Source: CAWGMT01 sp963823675 (GTDB taxonomy: Bacteria; Planctomycetota; Planctomycetia; Isosphaerales; Isosphaeraceae). From it: 64,000 nucleotides of DNA. Of the stretch, positions 28,110-37,685 are shown piece by piece (within the stretch, counting starts at the first letter, position 1; each line of letters opens with the position of its first letter). Under the pieces are notes generated by a model, which saw only the letters and a program-made list of their open reading frames with translations, had not been told where the DNA came from and did no database searches. The translations under genes and the position numbers were made by a program. The stretch covers positions 868,001 to 932,000 of the forward strand of contig CAWGMT010000008.1 of assembly GCA_963823675.1 (NCBI GenBank). Reading direction: 5' to 3'.

Positions 28110-28490
28110 GAAAGGCGAGGACAGGCGTCTGGAAAGGCGAGGACGGGCGACTGGATGCGCACCGCCTTCGACTGGGGCTTCTGACCTCAAGTGAGTCGGC
28201 TCGCAACGCTTCAGGGCACGACCCAATCGTCCCAGATTACTGCTTGGTGTGGGATTTGTCGGATTTCGCGCTCACGCCGACGGTTCCCGGCCTTGGTTCC
28301 TGCATACGGCGCAGGGAATCTCCACCCGATGCCCGGTTGAGATCGGGCGTGGTGCCCTGCGGAGTTGTCAGGTCGCCGGGCATCCACCCCAATTGGGCAC
28401 GCGTCTCAGTCCCAGGTCCTCAGCAACCTGGCGCAGTGGGCCAAACGCCACGTCCCGACGATCTCTTTACGGGCATCGGTAGGCATGACA
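28110..28490. repeat. Degenerate repeat copy B, right of toxin-antitoxin genes
   Basis: Second copy of the element at 26600-27010, same orientation, about 1.5 kb away. It includes CGCTTCAGGGCACGACCCAA and ATACGGCGCAGGGAATC. The right edge meets the truncated dioxygenase gene at about 28497, so the repeat or its insertion probably cut that gene. Confidence 0.5.
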
Positions 28491-28496
28491 AGCTCC

Positions 28497-28976
28497 TCAA
28501 CTCGGAATGGGGGCCTTGGGCATCATCGAGACGCCCGTTTTCAGTTGTGGTATCGGCATCAGCGCCACCAGTTCAAAGGTTCCCGCTTCGTCCGTGCGAA
28601 ACAGCCCCCGCAGGTTGTAGTCGGGCTGGGTCTCGTCCTGGTTCTCGTACAACCCGTTCGTTGCGGCCTGCCACACGTCGAGCACGGCACCGGCGAGGGG
28701 CTCGCCGCTGACAAGGTCGTACACCTTGCCCGTAATGCGAACCCGGTCACCCGCGGTACCGTCGCTGACAATAGACTCGCCCCGGTGGCGGACCGGGGCA
28801 TTAGCCCGGTAAAACGGACCGACGAGCGCAAACCCGACGGCGGACTGCGCCCGCTCATGGCCGATGACTTCGATGAGTTGGCTAACGCCAATCACGTCAG
28901 CCAGGAGCAGTGAGTCTTTCGCTCCCATCACTCGCAAACATGCTGTCCACCCTTCTTTGTTGCCGTTCATGCTCAA
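28497..28976 (-). pseudogene. Intradiol ring-cleavage dioxygenase fragment
   Basis: 159 aa matching the middle of catechol/hydroxyquinol 1,2-dioxygenases: SAVGFALVGPFYRANAPV, RVRITGKVYDLVSGEPLAGAVLDVWQ, GLYENQD, YNLRGLFRTDEAGTFELV. The iron-binding enzyme needs a later Tyr and two His ligands; the frame leaves the family just before them (MPIPQLKTGV...) and the N-terminal helical domain is also mostly missing. It is a non-functional stub, truncated where repeat copy B begins. Confidence 0.75.
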
Positions 28977-29179
28977 CCGTGGCCGCCGCCAAGGACGGTC
29001 GGTTACGGTGACTGGTTCGGAGTGGGACGCGTCCTGGTCCTTGATGCATTGAAAATGCTGATTACTCGGAAGGCGTGTTCACCGGTCGCCTTGATCGTCT
29101 CGCGGCCCCTCGACGCAGTTCAGCAGCCGGCTTACGCGAGAGCAGGCGCCATCAAGCGAATTGAGGATTCCCGGCAGTC
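28977..29179. other. Short intergenic region
   Basis: About 200 bases between the dioxygenase stub and the stop of the GtaA-like gene. No gene is supported. Confidence 0.4.
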
Positions 29180-31801
29180 CTACGGCCGCCCCTCGTCAAC
29201 CTCGACCAAACCGACATCGACACCCTGGCCTCCAGCGGTTTGGTGGCAGTGAACCGCCAGCACGACCTCCCTTCCAGGCTTGAGCAACGCCAGTGCAGGC
29301 GAGCTCAAATCCATATGCTGGTAACTCGTGACGAAGCCCGGCTCATCGGCCGCCGGTGTTCCGTCGACGAAGATCTCGATATCCTCGTCGTGATAGACGC
29401 GCAGTTGTAATCGAGAGGCGTCGAATCGCAAAGGCAACGCGACCGACCGGCGCAGCCAGATGTCCGGCGTGGTCCAGGTCGTGCCGATGACCGCGCCGGG
29501 CGTCCCTGGGCTTCCGAATCCGCCTGGGCCCTGCTTCCAGCTCGTATCATCGAAGCCCGGTCGCGTCCATCCCTCTGGAGGTTTGGCCAGCGAGTACCGC
29601 CAGGTTGCCGCCTTTCGTTGCGAGGTCGGCACGACCTCGGTCACTCGCGGCTGAACAGCGACCGGAGCATATTCACCGAGGTTCCCGCGGTTGCGGCTGG
29701 CCCATTTCCTCCAGGTGACGGGGTCTTCGAGCATCTTGATGAACACGCCGCCAATCACCGGGCGGGCGCGCATGCCGTCGCTCGCCGCGTTGTCCGTCAG
29801 GTAGGAATCGACAAACGGGAGCCGCGCTGACGTCGCATTCAGGTAGTCGTAGATCGGCGCGACGATCGTCTCAAAATCGGCGCGATTCCGCGCCAGGGTC
29901 GCGCCCCAGACCGACCAGTCGGTCTTCGTGAGCCGGGTCCGCGAGTCAAGCGGTAAGCCGTAGCGCTCGACGACCTTCTGATAATAGGAGACCTCCATCC
30001 GCGCCACTTCCGGGGGAAAGACCCCAAGTTCCAGCAGCTTGTCCCAGACCAGGTTGTACTTCTGGCTCCACGTCCTGGGTTTGTCGAACGCGATACGATA
30101 GTGGTCCCCGTCGCGCGCGACCTCCATCCAGTGCAAAGCGTATCGCCGCGCCAGGGAGCGGTAGCTGTCGGCTGCGGCCAGCTCGCCCCGCAACCGGCAA
30201 AGCTCGCCATAGGCCGCGATGGCCAGGATCGCCTTGACCGAGAGGTTGGCGTTATGGGCGAGATGGCCCATGAAATCGTCGGTGCACAGTTGGTTCTGCG
30301 GGTCCTCGCCGTATTTCTCCAGGTAAGCCTCCCAGCGGGTCAGTTGGGGCCACCACCGCGAGGCGAAGCCGGCGTTGCCGTCCATCCGGGCGATGGCCGC
30401 ACAGAGCAGGATCAGGTTGGCGCTCTCCTCGACGGGCATCATGTCGGCTTCGTTCCTCGATTCTTCGCCGCCGCCATAGACCTGGCCCTCGGCTTGCGGA
30501 TAGACGCCGACATCATGCGGCGCGAACGGAAACTTCCAGCGCGGCGAGGTGCTGTAGATCATCGCAGGCGCCACAAGTGCCTTGGCATAGGTTGACCCCA
30601 TCAAGAGAAACTGGGGTGCGGCCGGATAGATGACGTCAACGGTCGCGATGCAGCCATTGCTGCTGTTCTCCTTGGTAAAGAGCAGCGGCTGCTTGTTGGC
30701 GTCGGCGGCAAAACCACAGCCCGCCAGGGCCTGGCGATAGGCCAGCGCGGCCATCTGTGCGTACTTCTGTCCTCCTGCCCTGGTGAGATCGGCCATGAGA
30801 TCGGCGTCGAATACCGCGCAGCGCCGCAGCAATCCCGCGTAGTCCCGCTCGGCGGTCTGGAGCAAGCCGGAGGCTTCCGCGCCGTTCCTCCGCCAGAAGG
30901 GCCGCAGCTTCCGCCCCAGGAACTTGACGGCGAAGATCTCGTCATAGGCCACCATGAGATGGCGTGAGACCGAGGTCGCGCCGACGCGCCCCAGATCGAA
31001 CTGGAATGCCAGGCAAGGCTCCTGGTCGTTGGCGGCTCGGGGCATCGGCAAATCGTCGGTGCGGGGGAGCTTGGCCAGCCCGACGAAGCCGGCAGCCAAT
31101 TTCGAGCTGGGGCCGACCACGGCATCGGCGTCCTGCGCCGGGGCCGCGGCATAGACGTAGCCCCAATCGATGCGGGTGTCGTCACCAGCCGGGCGCAGGA
31201 GCGTCTGGCCGGCAGTGCCGGCCCGCAGTACCGTCAGGCCGCCCATCGTCTCTCTCCTCCATGCGACAGCCTGGCCGGGTGAGTTTACGGCCAGGAGCGC
31301 GCTTGTGCTGTCGTAGATCGCGACATCATGGAGAGCACCGTCGATCGACTGAACGTCCCAGGTGAGATACGTAAGCGGACGCGCCAGCACCTCAAGATCG
31401 TCCGGCAAGGCGGGCGTGAGAAACGTGAGCCGAATGTGGACGCGGCCGTCGTCGAAGTCATAGATACTTCGCGTCGGGAGGACCTGCACTCCGACTTGTG
31501 CCATCGCCGGCAAGCCGGCGGGGCTCTTTCCCATGAGCCGATAGGGCTTGCCGTCGATGCGGATCAGGCTCACGAGCGGGTGTTCGCGGCGCGTCCAGTG
31601 CCGGGTCGTGTCATCGGTCAGGCGATCGGCCATCGACCAGACGCTGAGGTAGGGGTCGCTCGCGATGAGCGGAACCGCGGGCGGGCGGAACGCCGGGCGA
31701 TTTCCGGGCTCGTCCGCACAGGCCCGTGCGGCAAGGATCCCGGCCGCCGCCAGATTCATCGCCAGGATCACGGCACACGTACTCGTTACTCTGCGATCCA
31801 T
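29180..31801 (-). CDS. Secreted GtaA-like protein (DUF4964/DUF5127/DUF4965/DUF1793) with C-terminal jelly-roll
   Basis: 873 aa from MDRRVTSTCAVILAMNLAA (signal peptide). The start of the mature protein, PAFRPPAVPLIASDPYLSVW, and the stretch TDDTTRHWTRREHPLVSLIRIDG are typical of the glutaminase A-like family (N-terminal beta domain, then an alpha/alpha six-barrel around EESANLILLCAAIARMDGN and HNANLSVKAILAIAAYGEL). The last about 160 residues (WRYSLAKPPEGWTRPGFDD ... YHDEDIEIFVDG) look like an appended carbohydrate-binding jelly-roll. Biochemical activity of bacterial members is unsettled; glycoside hydrolysis is as likely as glutamine hydrolysis. The longer frame to 32032 runs into the next gene and is unlikely. 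Confidence 0.82.
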   Translation of the reverse strand: MDRRVTSTCAVILAMNLAAAGILAARACADEPGNRPAFRPPAVPLIASDPYLSVWSMADRLTDDTTRHWTRREHPLVSLIRIDGKPYRLMGKSPAGLPAMAQVGVQVLPTRSIYDFDDGRVHIRLTFLTPALPDDLEVLARPLTYLTWDVQSIDGALHDVAIYDSTSALLAVNSPGQAVAWRRETMGGLTVLRAGTAGQTLLRPAGDDTRIDWGYVYAAAPAQDADAVVGPSSKLAAGFVGLAKLPRTDDLPMPRAANDQEPCLAFQFDLGRVGATSVSRHLMVAYDEIFAVKFLGRKLRPFWRRNGAEASGLLQTAERDYAGLLRRCAVFDADLMADLTRAGGQKYAQMAALAYRQALAGCGFAADANKQPLLFTKENSSNGCIATVDVIYPAAPQFLLMGSTYAKALVAPAMIYSTSPRWKFPFAPHDVGVYPQAEGQVYGGGEESRNEADMMPVEESANLILLCAAIARMDGNAGFASRWWPQLTRWEAYLEKYGEDPQNQLCTDDFMGHLAHNANLSVKAILAIAAYGELCRLRGELAAADSYRSLARRYALHWMEVARDGDHYRIAFDKPRTWSQKYNLVWDKLLELGVFPPEVARMEVSYYQKVVERYGLPLDSRTRLTKTDWSVWGATLARNRADFETIVAPIYDYLNATSARLPFVDSYLTDNAASDGMRARPVIGGVFIKMLEDPVTWRKWASRNRGNLGEYAPVAVQPRVTEVVPTSQRKAATWRYSLAKPPEGWTRPGFDDTSWKQGPGGFGSPGTPGAVIGTTWTTPDIWLRRSVALPLRFDASRLQLRVYHDEDIEIFVDGTPAADEPGFVTSYQHMDLSSPALALLKPGREVVLAVHCHQTAGGQGVDVGLVEVDEGRP

Positions 31802-32028
31802 ATCGATTCCCTCGGCGCTCGCCGATCGTTTGGGTCGTTTTGCGGGGCTCGAAGTCCCATGGTGCGCCCTTTCAGGGCTGCGGCCATCACGGCCGGTTCC
31901 GGTTTCACGGGGCGTTGGCCTCGGCTGGTATGCGTTTGCCCCTTCGGGGCGAGTGGAGAGCGCGGCACCAAATCTGACGTGGTTCGACTGCCGAACCCCG
32001 CGCACGAGGACCAGCAAAGCGGGGCCGA

Positions 32029-33393
32029 TCACTTCTTCGGGGGCAATAGCCTGGCGATGGCCGCGGTCATGGCGCGAACTCCTGTCTCGATGCTTGGGCC
32101 AGGCTCCGGGTAGTACTTCGACGAGTGCAGGGCTGGCAGCGTCCCGTCTTTCGACTTCGCCGCGTTGATCCGCTCGGGACTGAGAGTACCCAGCCAGAAC
32201 ATGAAGATCGGTACATTGCCTTCACTGAAGAGGCCGAAATCCTCCGCGCCCATGACCGGCTTCGCGGGCTTGACGTTGGAAGGGCCCAGGACACCGCCGA
32301 TGGCCGGCACCACGCGCTCGACCAGGGACGGCGTGTTGATCGTGGGCGGCGTGCTCTCCTCGATCTCGACGGATGGCTCGGGCGCCTGGTGCGCCTGCGC
32401 AAGCGCCATCGCGCGCCGCTTGATCCCCGCGATGAGCTGCTGGCGAACCGGCTCGCTGAAGGATCGCAGCGTGAGCTGAAGCTTGACCTCGTCGGGGATG
32501 ATGTTGTGCTTGGTGCCCCCATGAATCGAGCCCACGGTGAGGACCGCGGGCTCGCTCGGCTCGATCTCACGGCTGACGATCGTCTGGAGGTCCAGAACCA
32601 CCAGCGAGGCAAGCACGATCGGGTCGGTCGTCCGGTGGGGCCAGGCGCCATGGCCTCCCTTACCGCGAATCGTGACGTTCACCGAAGTCGAGCTCGCGAG
32701 TGCAGGGCCTGAGCAATATTGCACGGTGCCAACCGGTTCGTCGGGCCGGCAATGGAGCGCCAGCGCGAAATCGGGCTTGGGAAATCGCGAGTAAAGGCCG
32801 TCGTCCAGCATTGCTCTGGCCCCGTCAACGGCTTCCTCAGCCGGCTGGGCGACCATGACGACTGTGCCCGACCAGCGATCCTTGTTCGCCGCCAACCACT
32901 GAGCCGTAGCGACAAAGCACGTCATGTGCACGTCGTGCCCACACGCGTGCATCACGCCCACCTCACGGCCGAGTTTGTCCCGCGCCTTGACCTTGCTGGC
33001 ATAAGGAAGGCCAGTCTCCTCAACGACCGGCAGCGCATCCATATCGGTGCGAACCAACACGACCGGGCCGGCGCCGTTCTTGATGATCCCCACCACGCCC
33101 AGCTTGCCGACCCCGGGCGTCACGTCGGCGCCGGTCTTTCTAAGCTCCTCGGCAATTCGCTTCGAAGTCTCATGCTCCTGGAACGACAGCTCGGGATGGG
33201 TGTGCAGGTGCTTGTAAAGCTCGACCAGCTCGCTTTGATGGGGCGCGAACCAGGCGTCGAACGAATCGGGCTGGCTGGTCGTGGTTTGGGCGGGCACGGC
33301 CAGCGGGTCGGCGGCCTTCACGAACGCCGGGACCGCGGGCACGGATAAGAGGGTGCAGAGCAGAAGTCGAACTCTCACCCGGGTGAGGGTCAT
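32029..33393 (-). CDS. Secreted M20-family metallo-amidohydrolase
   Basis: 454 aa. Signal peptide VRVRLLLCTLLSVPAVPAFVKA. M20D/AmhX-type motifs: HTHPELSFQEHETS, VRTDMDALPVVEETGLPY, HACGHDVHMTCFVATAQWL (metal ligands) and QPAEEAVDGARAML (catalytic Glu pair), then a dimerisation domain (GKGGHGAWPHRTTDP) and VMGAEDFGLFSEG with a ligand Glu-Asp. It should deacylate an N-acyl amino acid or hippurate-like amide in the periplasm. It lies just upstream of the GtaA-like gene, 227 bases apart, possibly co-transcribed. Confidence 0.9.
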   Translation of the reverse strand: MTLTRVRVRLLLCTLLSVPAVPAFVKAADPLAVPAQTTTSQPDSFDAWFAPHQSELVELYKHLHTHPELSFQEHETSKRIAEELRKTGADVTPGVGKLGVVGIIKNGAGPVVLVRTDMDALPVVEETGLPYASKVKARDKLGREVGVMHACGHDVHMTCFVATAQWLAANKDRWSGTVVMVAQPAEEAVDGARAMLDDGLYSRFPKPDFALALHCRPDEPVGTVQYCSGPALASSTSVNVTIRGKGGHGAWPHRTTDPIVLASLVVLDLQTIVSREIEPSEPAVLTVGSIHGGTKHNIIPDEVKLQLTLRSFSEPVRQQLIAGIKRRAMALAQAHQAPEPSVEIEESTPPTINTPSLVERVVPAIGGVLGPSNVKPAKPVMGAEDFGLFSEGNVPIFMFWLGTLSPERINAAKSKDGTLPALHSSKYYPEPGPSIETGVRAMTAAIARLLPPKK

Positions 33394-33439
33394 GGGCGTT
33401 TGCTCCTTGCGACAGAGATTCTTGTTTCCGATGGCGCGC

Positions 33440-33760
33440 TCAATGCATTCCCATCTGCTTCTGCCAGGCGATGGCCTTGGCGTGCTCGGCTTCGGGAATG
33501 CGTCCACACCGCTGGTAGATCACCGAGAGCGCGGTGTAGCTGAAGGCGTCGTCGGGCTCGAGTTCCACGACCTTTTGCGCATGGTGGATCGCTTTATCGG
33601 CGACGGCCAGATCGGCGAATAGCTTCGCGAGCAAGCCGTGCCCGATTGCGAAATTCGGGTCGAGGGCGACCGCCTCCTCGAGCTTGGCGATCGCGCCTTC
33701 CTTGTCGCCTGAGTCCCGGCACAGGGCCGCCTGGTCATAGAGCTCATTGGCGTTAGGCAT
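33440..33760 (-). CDS. Small TPR protein
   Basis: 106 aa with three tetratricopeptide units: NELYDQAALCRDSGDKEGAI, AIGHGLLAKLFADLAVADKAI and AFSYTALSVIYQRCGRIPEA. No signal peptide. Likely a cytoplasmic adaptor. It is separated from the amidohydrolase gene by 46 bases and points the same way, so could share its transcript. Confidence 0.8.
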   Translation of the reverse strand: MPNANELYDQAALCRDSGDKEGAIAKLEEAVALDPNFAIGHGLLAKLFADLAVADKAIHHAQKVVELEPDDAFSYTALSVIYQRCGRIPEAEHAKAIAWQKQMGMH

Positions 33761-33930
33761 CGCTCTTGGTCCTCTCTGGTGTTGACGGAACGGACCAGAT
33801 CATTCTAGAAGCCAGGCGCTCCGCTCGCCAGACCCGGACGGGCTGCTTGTTGGTCAATGCCGGCAAATCGCATAAAATGCGAGCTGGTTCGGGAGTGTGT
33901 TGCCAAGAGCTTTGACGACGGGAGGATCTC

Positions 33931-34734
33931 ATGCGTCTCGCTTGTTTGGATGAAGGAACCGGCCGGGCGGTCGTTCTCTTGCATGGGTTCCCCTTGAGTC
34001 GCGCCATGTGGCGCGAGCAGATTTCCGGAATTGGGCGGAGCTACCGGGTCATCGCGCCCGACCTGCGCGGACATGGCGACTCGCCCACGCCCGACGGTGC
34101 CTACACGATGGATGAGATGGCCGACGATGTCGTCGAATCGCTCGATGCGCTGGCGATCGCCGAGCCGGTTGTCCTGGGTGGACTTTCGATGGGTGGCTAC
34201 GTGGCTTTCTCGATCATGGCGCGCTATCCCAGCCGGGTGCGGGGCCTGATTCTCATGGACACCCGCGCGTCGGCCGATACGCCCGAGGTGGCGCACGACC
34301 GGGAAGTGAGTGCCCGGGCCGTTCTCGACGCGAATAGCGCCAAGCCCGTGGTCGAGAAGATGCTGCCCCGACTCTTCGCGAAGGCCACGCTCGCGGAGCA
34401 CCCCGAGCGGGTCGAACCGCTCTTGGTCCTGATGGAGCAAAGCCCGCCGCGCGGGATCGCGGGCGCCTTGCGGGGCATGGCCCTGCGCCCCGATCGCCGC
34501 CCGATGCTGGGTCAGATCTCGGTCCCGACTCTCGTTCTGGTCGGCGAGGACGACGTCATCACGCCGCCCGCCGAAGTGAAGGCCCTGGCCGGCGCCATTC
34601 CCAACTCCCGGCTCGTCGTGATTCCCCAAGCTGGTCACCTGGCGCCCTACGAGAACCCCGATGCCGCCAACCGGGCCATCCTGGAGTTCCTCCAGAGCCT
34701 GGACGCCGGCTACACACGAAAGGCAAGCTCTTGA
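33931..34734 (+). CDS. Alpha/beta hydrolase
   Basis: 267 aa. Oxyanion region LHGFPLSRAMW, nucleophile elbow GGLSMGGYVAF (Ser), acid in VLVGEDDVITPP, and His in PQAGHLAPYENP complete a catalytic triad. GGGAGG lies before the ATG. Substrate is unknown; the sequence is close to 3-oxoadipate enol-lactonase/esterase types. Its stop overlaps the next gene (TGATG), so the two are coupled. Confidence 0.9.
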   Translation: MRLACLDEGTGRAVVLLHGFPLSRAMWREQISGIGRSYRVIAPDLRGHGDSPTPDGAYTMDEMADDVVESLDALAIAEPVVLGGLSMGGYVAFSIMARYPSRVRGLILMDTRASADTPEVAHDREVSARAVLDANSAKPVVEKMLPRLFAKATLAEHPERVEPLLVLMEQSPPRGIAGALRGMALRPDRRPMLGQISVPTLVLVGEDDVITPPAEVKALAGAIPNSRLVVIPQAGHLAPYENPDAANRAILEFLQSLDAGYTRKASS

Positions 34735-35927
34735 TGGCTGACGCGACGGGTGCAGCGACCATAATCAACACGGCCCAGCTCGACCGGCTCGTGGCGCACC
34801 TGCGGACCTGCGGGCGATTCGCCTTCGACACCGAGTTTGTCTCGGAAGACACGTTCGAGCCGGTCCTGTGCCTGATCCAGGTGGCGACCCGAGCAGAGAC
34901 CGTGGTCATCGACCCGCTCCAGGTCCACGATCTGAGCGCCTTCTGGGACGTGGTGACGGACCCATCGGTCCAGGTTGTCATGCACGCCGCCGGGGAGGAC
35001 CTCCGCATCTGTCTCTTGCGGGCCGGTAAACTGCCTTTAGGCGTTTTCGACGTCCAGCTTGCCGCGGGCTTCATCGGTTATAGCTATCCGCTTTCCCTGG
35101 TGAACCTGGTCGGTCAAGCGCTCGGGATCAGCCTGGCCGGTAGCGAGACCCGGACGGACTGGCGGCGACGGCCGCTGAGTGCGGCGCAGATCCAGTACGC
35201 GCTCGACGACGTCCGCCACTTGCTCGACCTGGCCGATCACATCTCGGGGCGTCTCGAAGCGCTCGGCCGCGCCGGCTGGGCCGAGGCCGAGTTTCGCGAC
35301 ATGGTCAAGACAATCGCCGGACGCGCCGAGGAAGATCGATGGCGGCGCCTGCCCAACCTCAACCAGCTCAGCCGCCGGGGCCTGGAAGCCGCCCGCCAGC
35401 TCGCCGCCTGGCGCGAAGACGAGGCGCGCAGCCAGAATCGCCCGCTGCGCCACGTGATGCGCGACGACTTGGTGGTCGGGATCGCCAAGCGTCTGCCCAG
35501 GAATCGCCGCGACCTTGAAGCGCTGCGCGACTTCAACCGCCCCGCGCTTCTGAGTCAGAGCAACACGATCCTGGCGATTCTCGATCGCGCCCGGAGCGCC
35601 CCGGACGAAACGCTCCCGGAACATTTTTCGCGTCCGGAGGAGCCGCCCGGCGTGGCCATGGTCGGTTCCTTGCTTTCGGCCGCGCTCGCGCAGTGCTGTG
35701 CTCAAAATCAAGTCGCGGCGCCGCTCGTGGCCAATGCGACCGATCTCAGACACCTGGTCCGCTGGCACCTCGAGGGACGGGACGAAGCGCGACGGCCCTC
35801 GCTGCTCCAAGGCTGGCGGCACACATTCTGTGGTCAACTCCTCCTCGACATCCTCGACGGCCGCCTCGCGCTGCGGGTCGCCGAACCAGGCGGGGAGTTT
35901 CCCGTGGTGCTGGATCCCGTAAAGTGA
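34734..35927 (+). CDS. rnd: RNase D-like 3'-5' exoribonuclease
   Basis: 397 aa from ATG 34734, which overlaps the preceding stop. DEDDy exonuclease motifs: FAFDTEFVSED (Exo I), HAAGEDLRICL (Exo II), and QIQYALDDVRHLLDL (Exo III with the Tyr). One or two HRDC-like helical domains follow (LNQLSRRGLEAARQLAAWRE ... LPRNRRDLEALRDF). RNase D trims tRNA and small RNA 3' ends. It may process transcripts of the nearby tRNA gene, but no direct link is visible. Confidence 0.85.
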   Translation: MADATGAATIINTAQLDRLVAHLRTCGRFAFDTEFVSEDTFEPVLCLIQVATRAETVVIDPLQVHDLSAFWDVVTDPSVQVVMHAAGEDLRICLLRAGKLPLGVFDVQLAAGFIGYSYPLSLVNLVGQALGISLAGSETRTDWRRRPLSAAQIQYALDDVRHLLDLADHISGRLEALGRAGWAEAEFRDMVKTIAGRAEEDRWRRLPNLNQLSRRGLEAARQLAAWREDEARSQNRPLRHVMRDDLVVGIAKRLPRNRRDLEALRDFNRPALLSQSNTILAILDRARSAPDETLPEHFSRPEEPPGVAMVGSLLSAALAQCCAQNQVAAPLVANATDLRHLVRWHLEGRDEARRPSLLQGWRHTFCGQLLLDILDGRLALRVAEPGGEFPVVLDPVK

Positions 35928-35933
35928 CATGAG

Positions 35934-36776
35934 ATGAAGCGAATCCTCAGTTGTTTCACGAATTGTTACGGCGCTGCCGGCGTCCGGGCGGCCGTCGAGC
36001 GCATCCGCCGAGCGGGCATCGACCACCTCGAGCTGGCTCTCCGCGGACACAACCTGGGCGGATTGGTGATCCCGGAGTCCGCGGTGATCACCGAGACGGC
36101 CGACGACGCCACGGCCCAATCGTTTTGCGACCATCTGGCGCGAAACGGGGTCAAGATCAGCGGCGCCAACGTGGGCGGCGCCGATATCCGCACCGGGGAG
36201 GGCCTCGACCTGACCGAGCGGCGAATCCGCTTCGCCGCCCGCTGGTTTGGCGTTGCGGTCTGCGTGACCGGTGCAGGCCAGCCGGTGGATGAACGAGAGT
36301 ATGACATGGTGGTCGCGAATCTGCGGCGCCTTGGCGATGCCGCCGGTGAAAACGGAATCACTTTGGCCCTCGAGACCCACAAGGGGCCGACTCAGAACGC
36401 CGCGGCCATGCTGGCTCTGATTACGGCGGTCAGTCATCCGCAGGTCCGTCTCAACTTCGACACGGGTAACATCGCGTTTTACAACCAAGGCGCCGATCCT
36501 TGCGACGAGCTGGAAAGGGTCAAGCATCTCGTGCGCAACGTCCATCTCAAGGACAATCGGGGTGGCTTCGAGGACTGGTATTTTCCGGCCGTGGGCGATG
36601 GCGGCGCGGTCGATTTCCACCGCATCCGGGAGATCCTCGACGGAGTCGGCTTCGCCGGCCCCTACACGATCGAGATCGAGGGAATCGCCGGGGAGCCCGA
36701 GCCGGGATTGGACGGCCGGCACGATCGAATCGTGCGGAGCGTCAGCCACTTGCGAATCATGGGCTACCTGGACTGA
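35934..36776 (+). CDS. Sugar phosphate isomerase/epimerase-like TIM barrel
   Basis: 280 aa, xylose isomerase-like (AP endonuclease 2 superfamily). Metal-site strands: TLALETHKGPTQNA, VRLNFDTGNIAFYNQG, VRNVHLKDNRGGF and YTIEIEGIAGEP. The C-terminus is complete (RSVSHLRIMGYLD). Seven bases after the RNase D-like gene, so likely in the same operon. Substrate is unknown. Confidence 0.85.
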   Translation: MKRILSCFTNCYGAAGVRAAVERIRRAGIDHLELALRGHNLGGLVIPESAVITETADDATAQSFCDHLARNGVKISGANVGGADIRTGEGLDLTERRIRFAARWFGVAVCVTGAGQPVDEREYDMVVANLRRLGDAAGENGITLALETHKGPTQNAAAMLALITAVSHPQVRLNFDTGNIAFYNQGADPCDELERVKHLVRNVHLKDNRGGFEDWYFPAVGDGGAVDFHRIREILDGVGFAGPYTIEIEGIAGEPEPGLDGRHDRIVRSVSHLRIMGYLD

Positions 36777-36815
36777 CGCCGAGGTCATTCCGTCCCAAGG
36801 AACTCGAAGCGGTGA

Positions 36816-36914
36816 TGGCGGGAGCGTATGGGAATCGAACCCACCAGGAGCCTGTTTCCAAACCCCTCACCGGTTTTGAAGACCGGGCCGGGCACCAGCC
36901 GCGGACACACTCCC
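36816..36914 (-). tRNA. selC: tRNA-Sec (anticodon TCA)
   Basis: Read on the minus strand, an 8-bp acceptor stem GGGAGTGT/ACGCTCCC is closed by discriminator G and encoded CCA. The anticodon arm is CCGGT-CTTCAAA-ACCGG with anticodon TCA, followed by a long variable arm and a T-arm with TTCGATT. The 8-bp acceptor and long extra arm are specific for selenocysteine tRNA. Encoding it implies SelA/SelB and at least one selenoprotein elsewhere in the genome; I see none in this window. Confidence 0.92.
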
Positions 36915-37016
36915 GTGTGCTGTCCCACAAGGGCTGGCGACGAGAATACCGAAGCAAGTGCGTCGGTCCTACCGGCTATTTTACCGGTTTCGTCCCCCAA
37001 ATCGGGGGAACGGGCG

Positions 37017-37673
37017 ATGGGACGGCACGCAAAGTTGAGGCGGAAAGGTGAGTACCGGGCAACGGACGCTGGAGGCAAAACGACGTACTTTGGCAAGACG
37101 AACAATGTGCCATATAGAGATGCGCTGAGACGTTTCCGCAAATTTCCTGCGGGTCGTTCAGCCGCGGAGCCACATCTTCGCTGCTACCACGCCACAGGAG
37201 CGAGAACGTCGGAACTCTTGACGGCACGTGTCGCCGATTTTCAAACCCGATCAAGACAAATCGTCCTCGGTTCGCATAAACGATCCGAGACGCTTAAGGT
37301 TCCAATACCTCGGGCAATTGCGTTGAATGATGAGGCATTCGCAATCAGCCAACGCAGATGCGAAGGTCGTGCTGGTGGTGAGCCGATTTTCACTCAGCCG
37401 CGGAATGGGCGTCCGTGGGATCGTCATGCTGTGGCCGAGCGATTCCGTGCCATCCGAGAACGAGCGAAGGTTAGGGACAGCATCACAATCTATAGTTTCC
37501 GCCACTTCTGGATCAGCGAGATGCTCATGGCGGGCGTGGACGTGCTTTTGGTCGCCCGCGTGGCGGGGACCTCAGTGGCAATGATCGAGCGGGTCTACGG
37601 ACACTTCCGCAATCAATCCTACCAAGAAGCCCAGGCTCGGCTTGACCGAGAAAGGGCAATGCGAGGGCTTTAA
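37017..37673 (+). pseudogene. Tyrosine recombinase (integrase) with internal deletion
   Basis: 218 aa from MGRHAKLRRKGEYRATDAGG. The N-terminal about 35 residues look like a planctomycete phage-type integrase start (TYFGKTNNVPYRDALRRF). The frame then jumps directly to the catalytic domain (HATGARTSELLTARVADF, Lys in SHKRSETLKVP, YSFRHFWISEML, VAGTSVAMIERVYGHF). The helical core-binding domain of about 100 residues is missing, and two catalytic positions are changed (Tyr for the first His of HxxR, Thr for the second His). Probably inactive. It is 102 bases from the tRNA-Sec gene, on that gene's 5' side, and immediately precedes the hairpin-rich island. Confidence 0.75.
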
Positions 37674-37685
37674 GCAAAGCCTTGA

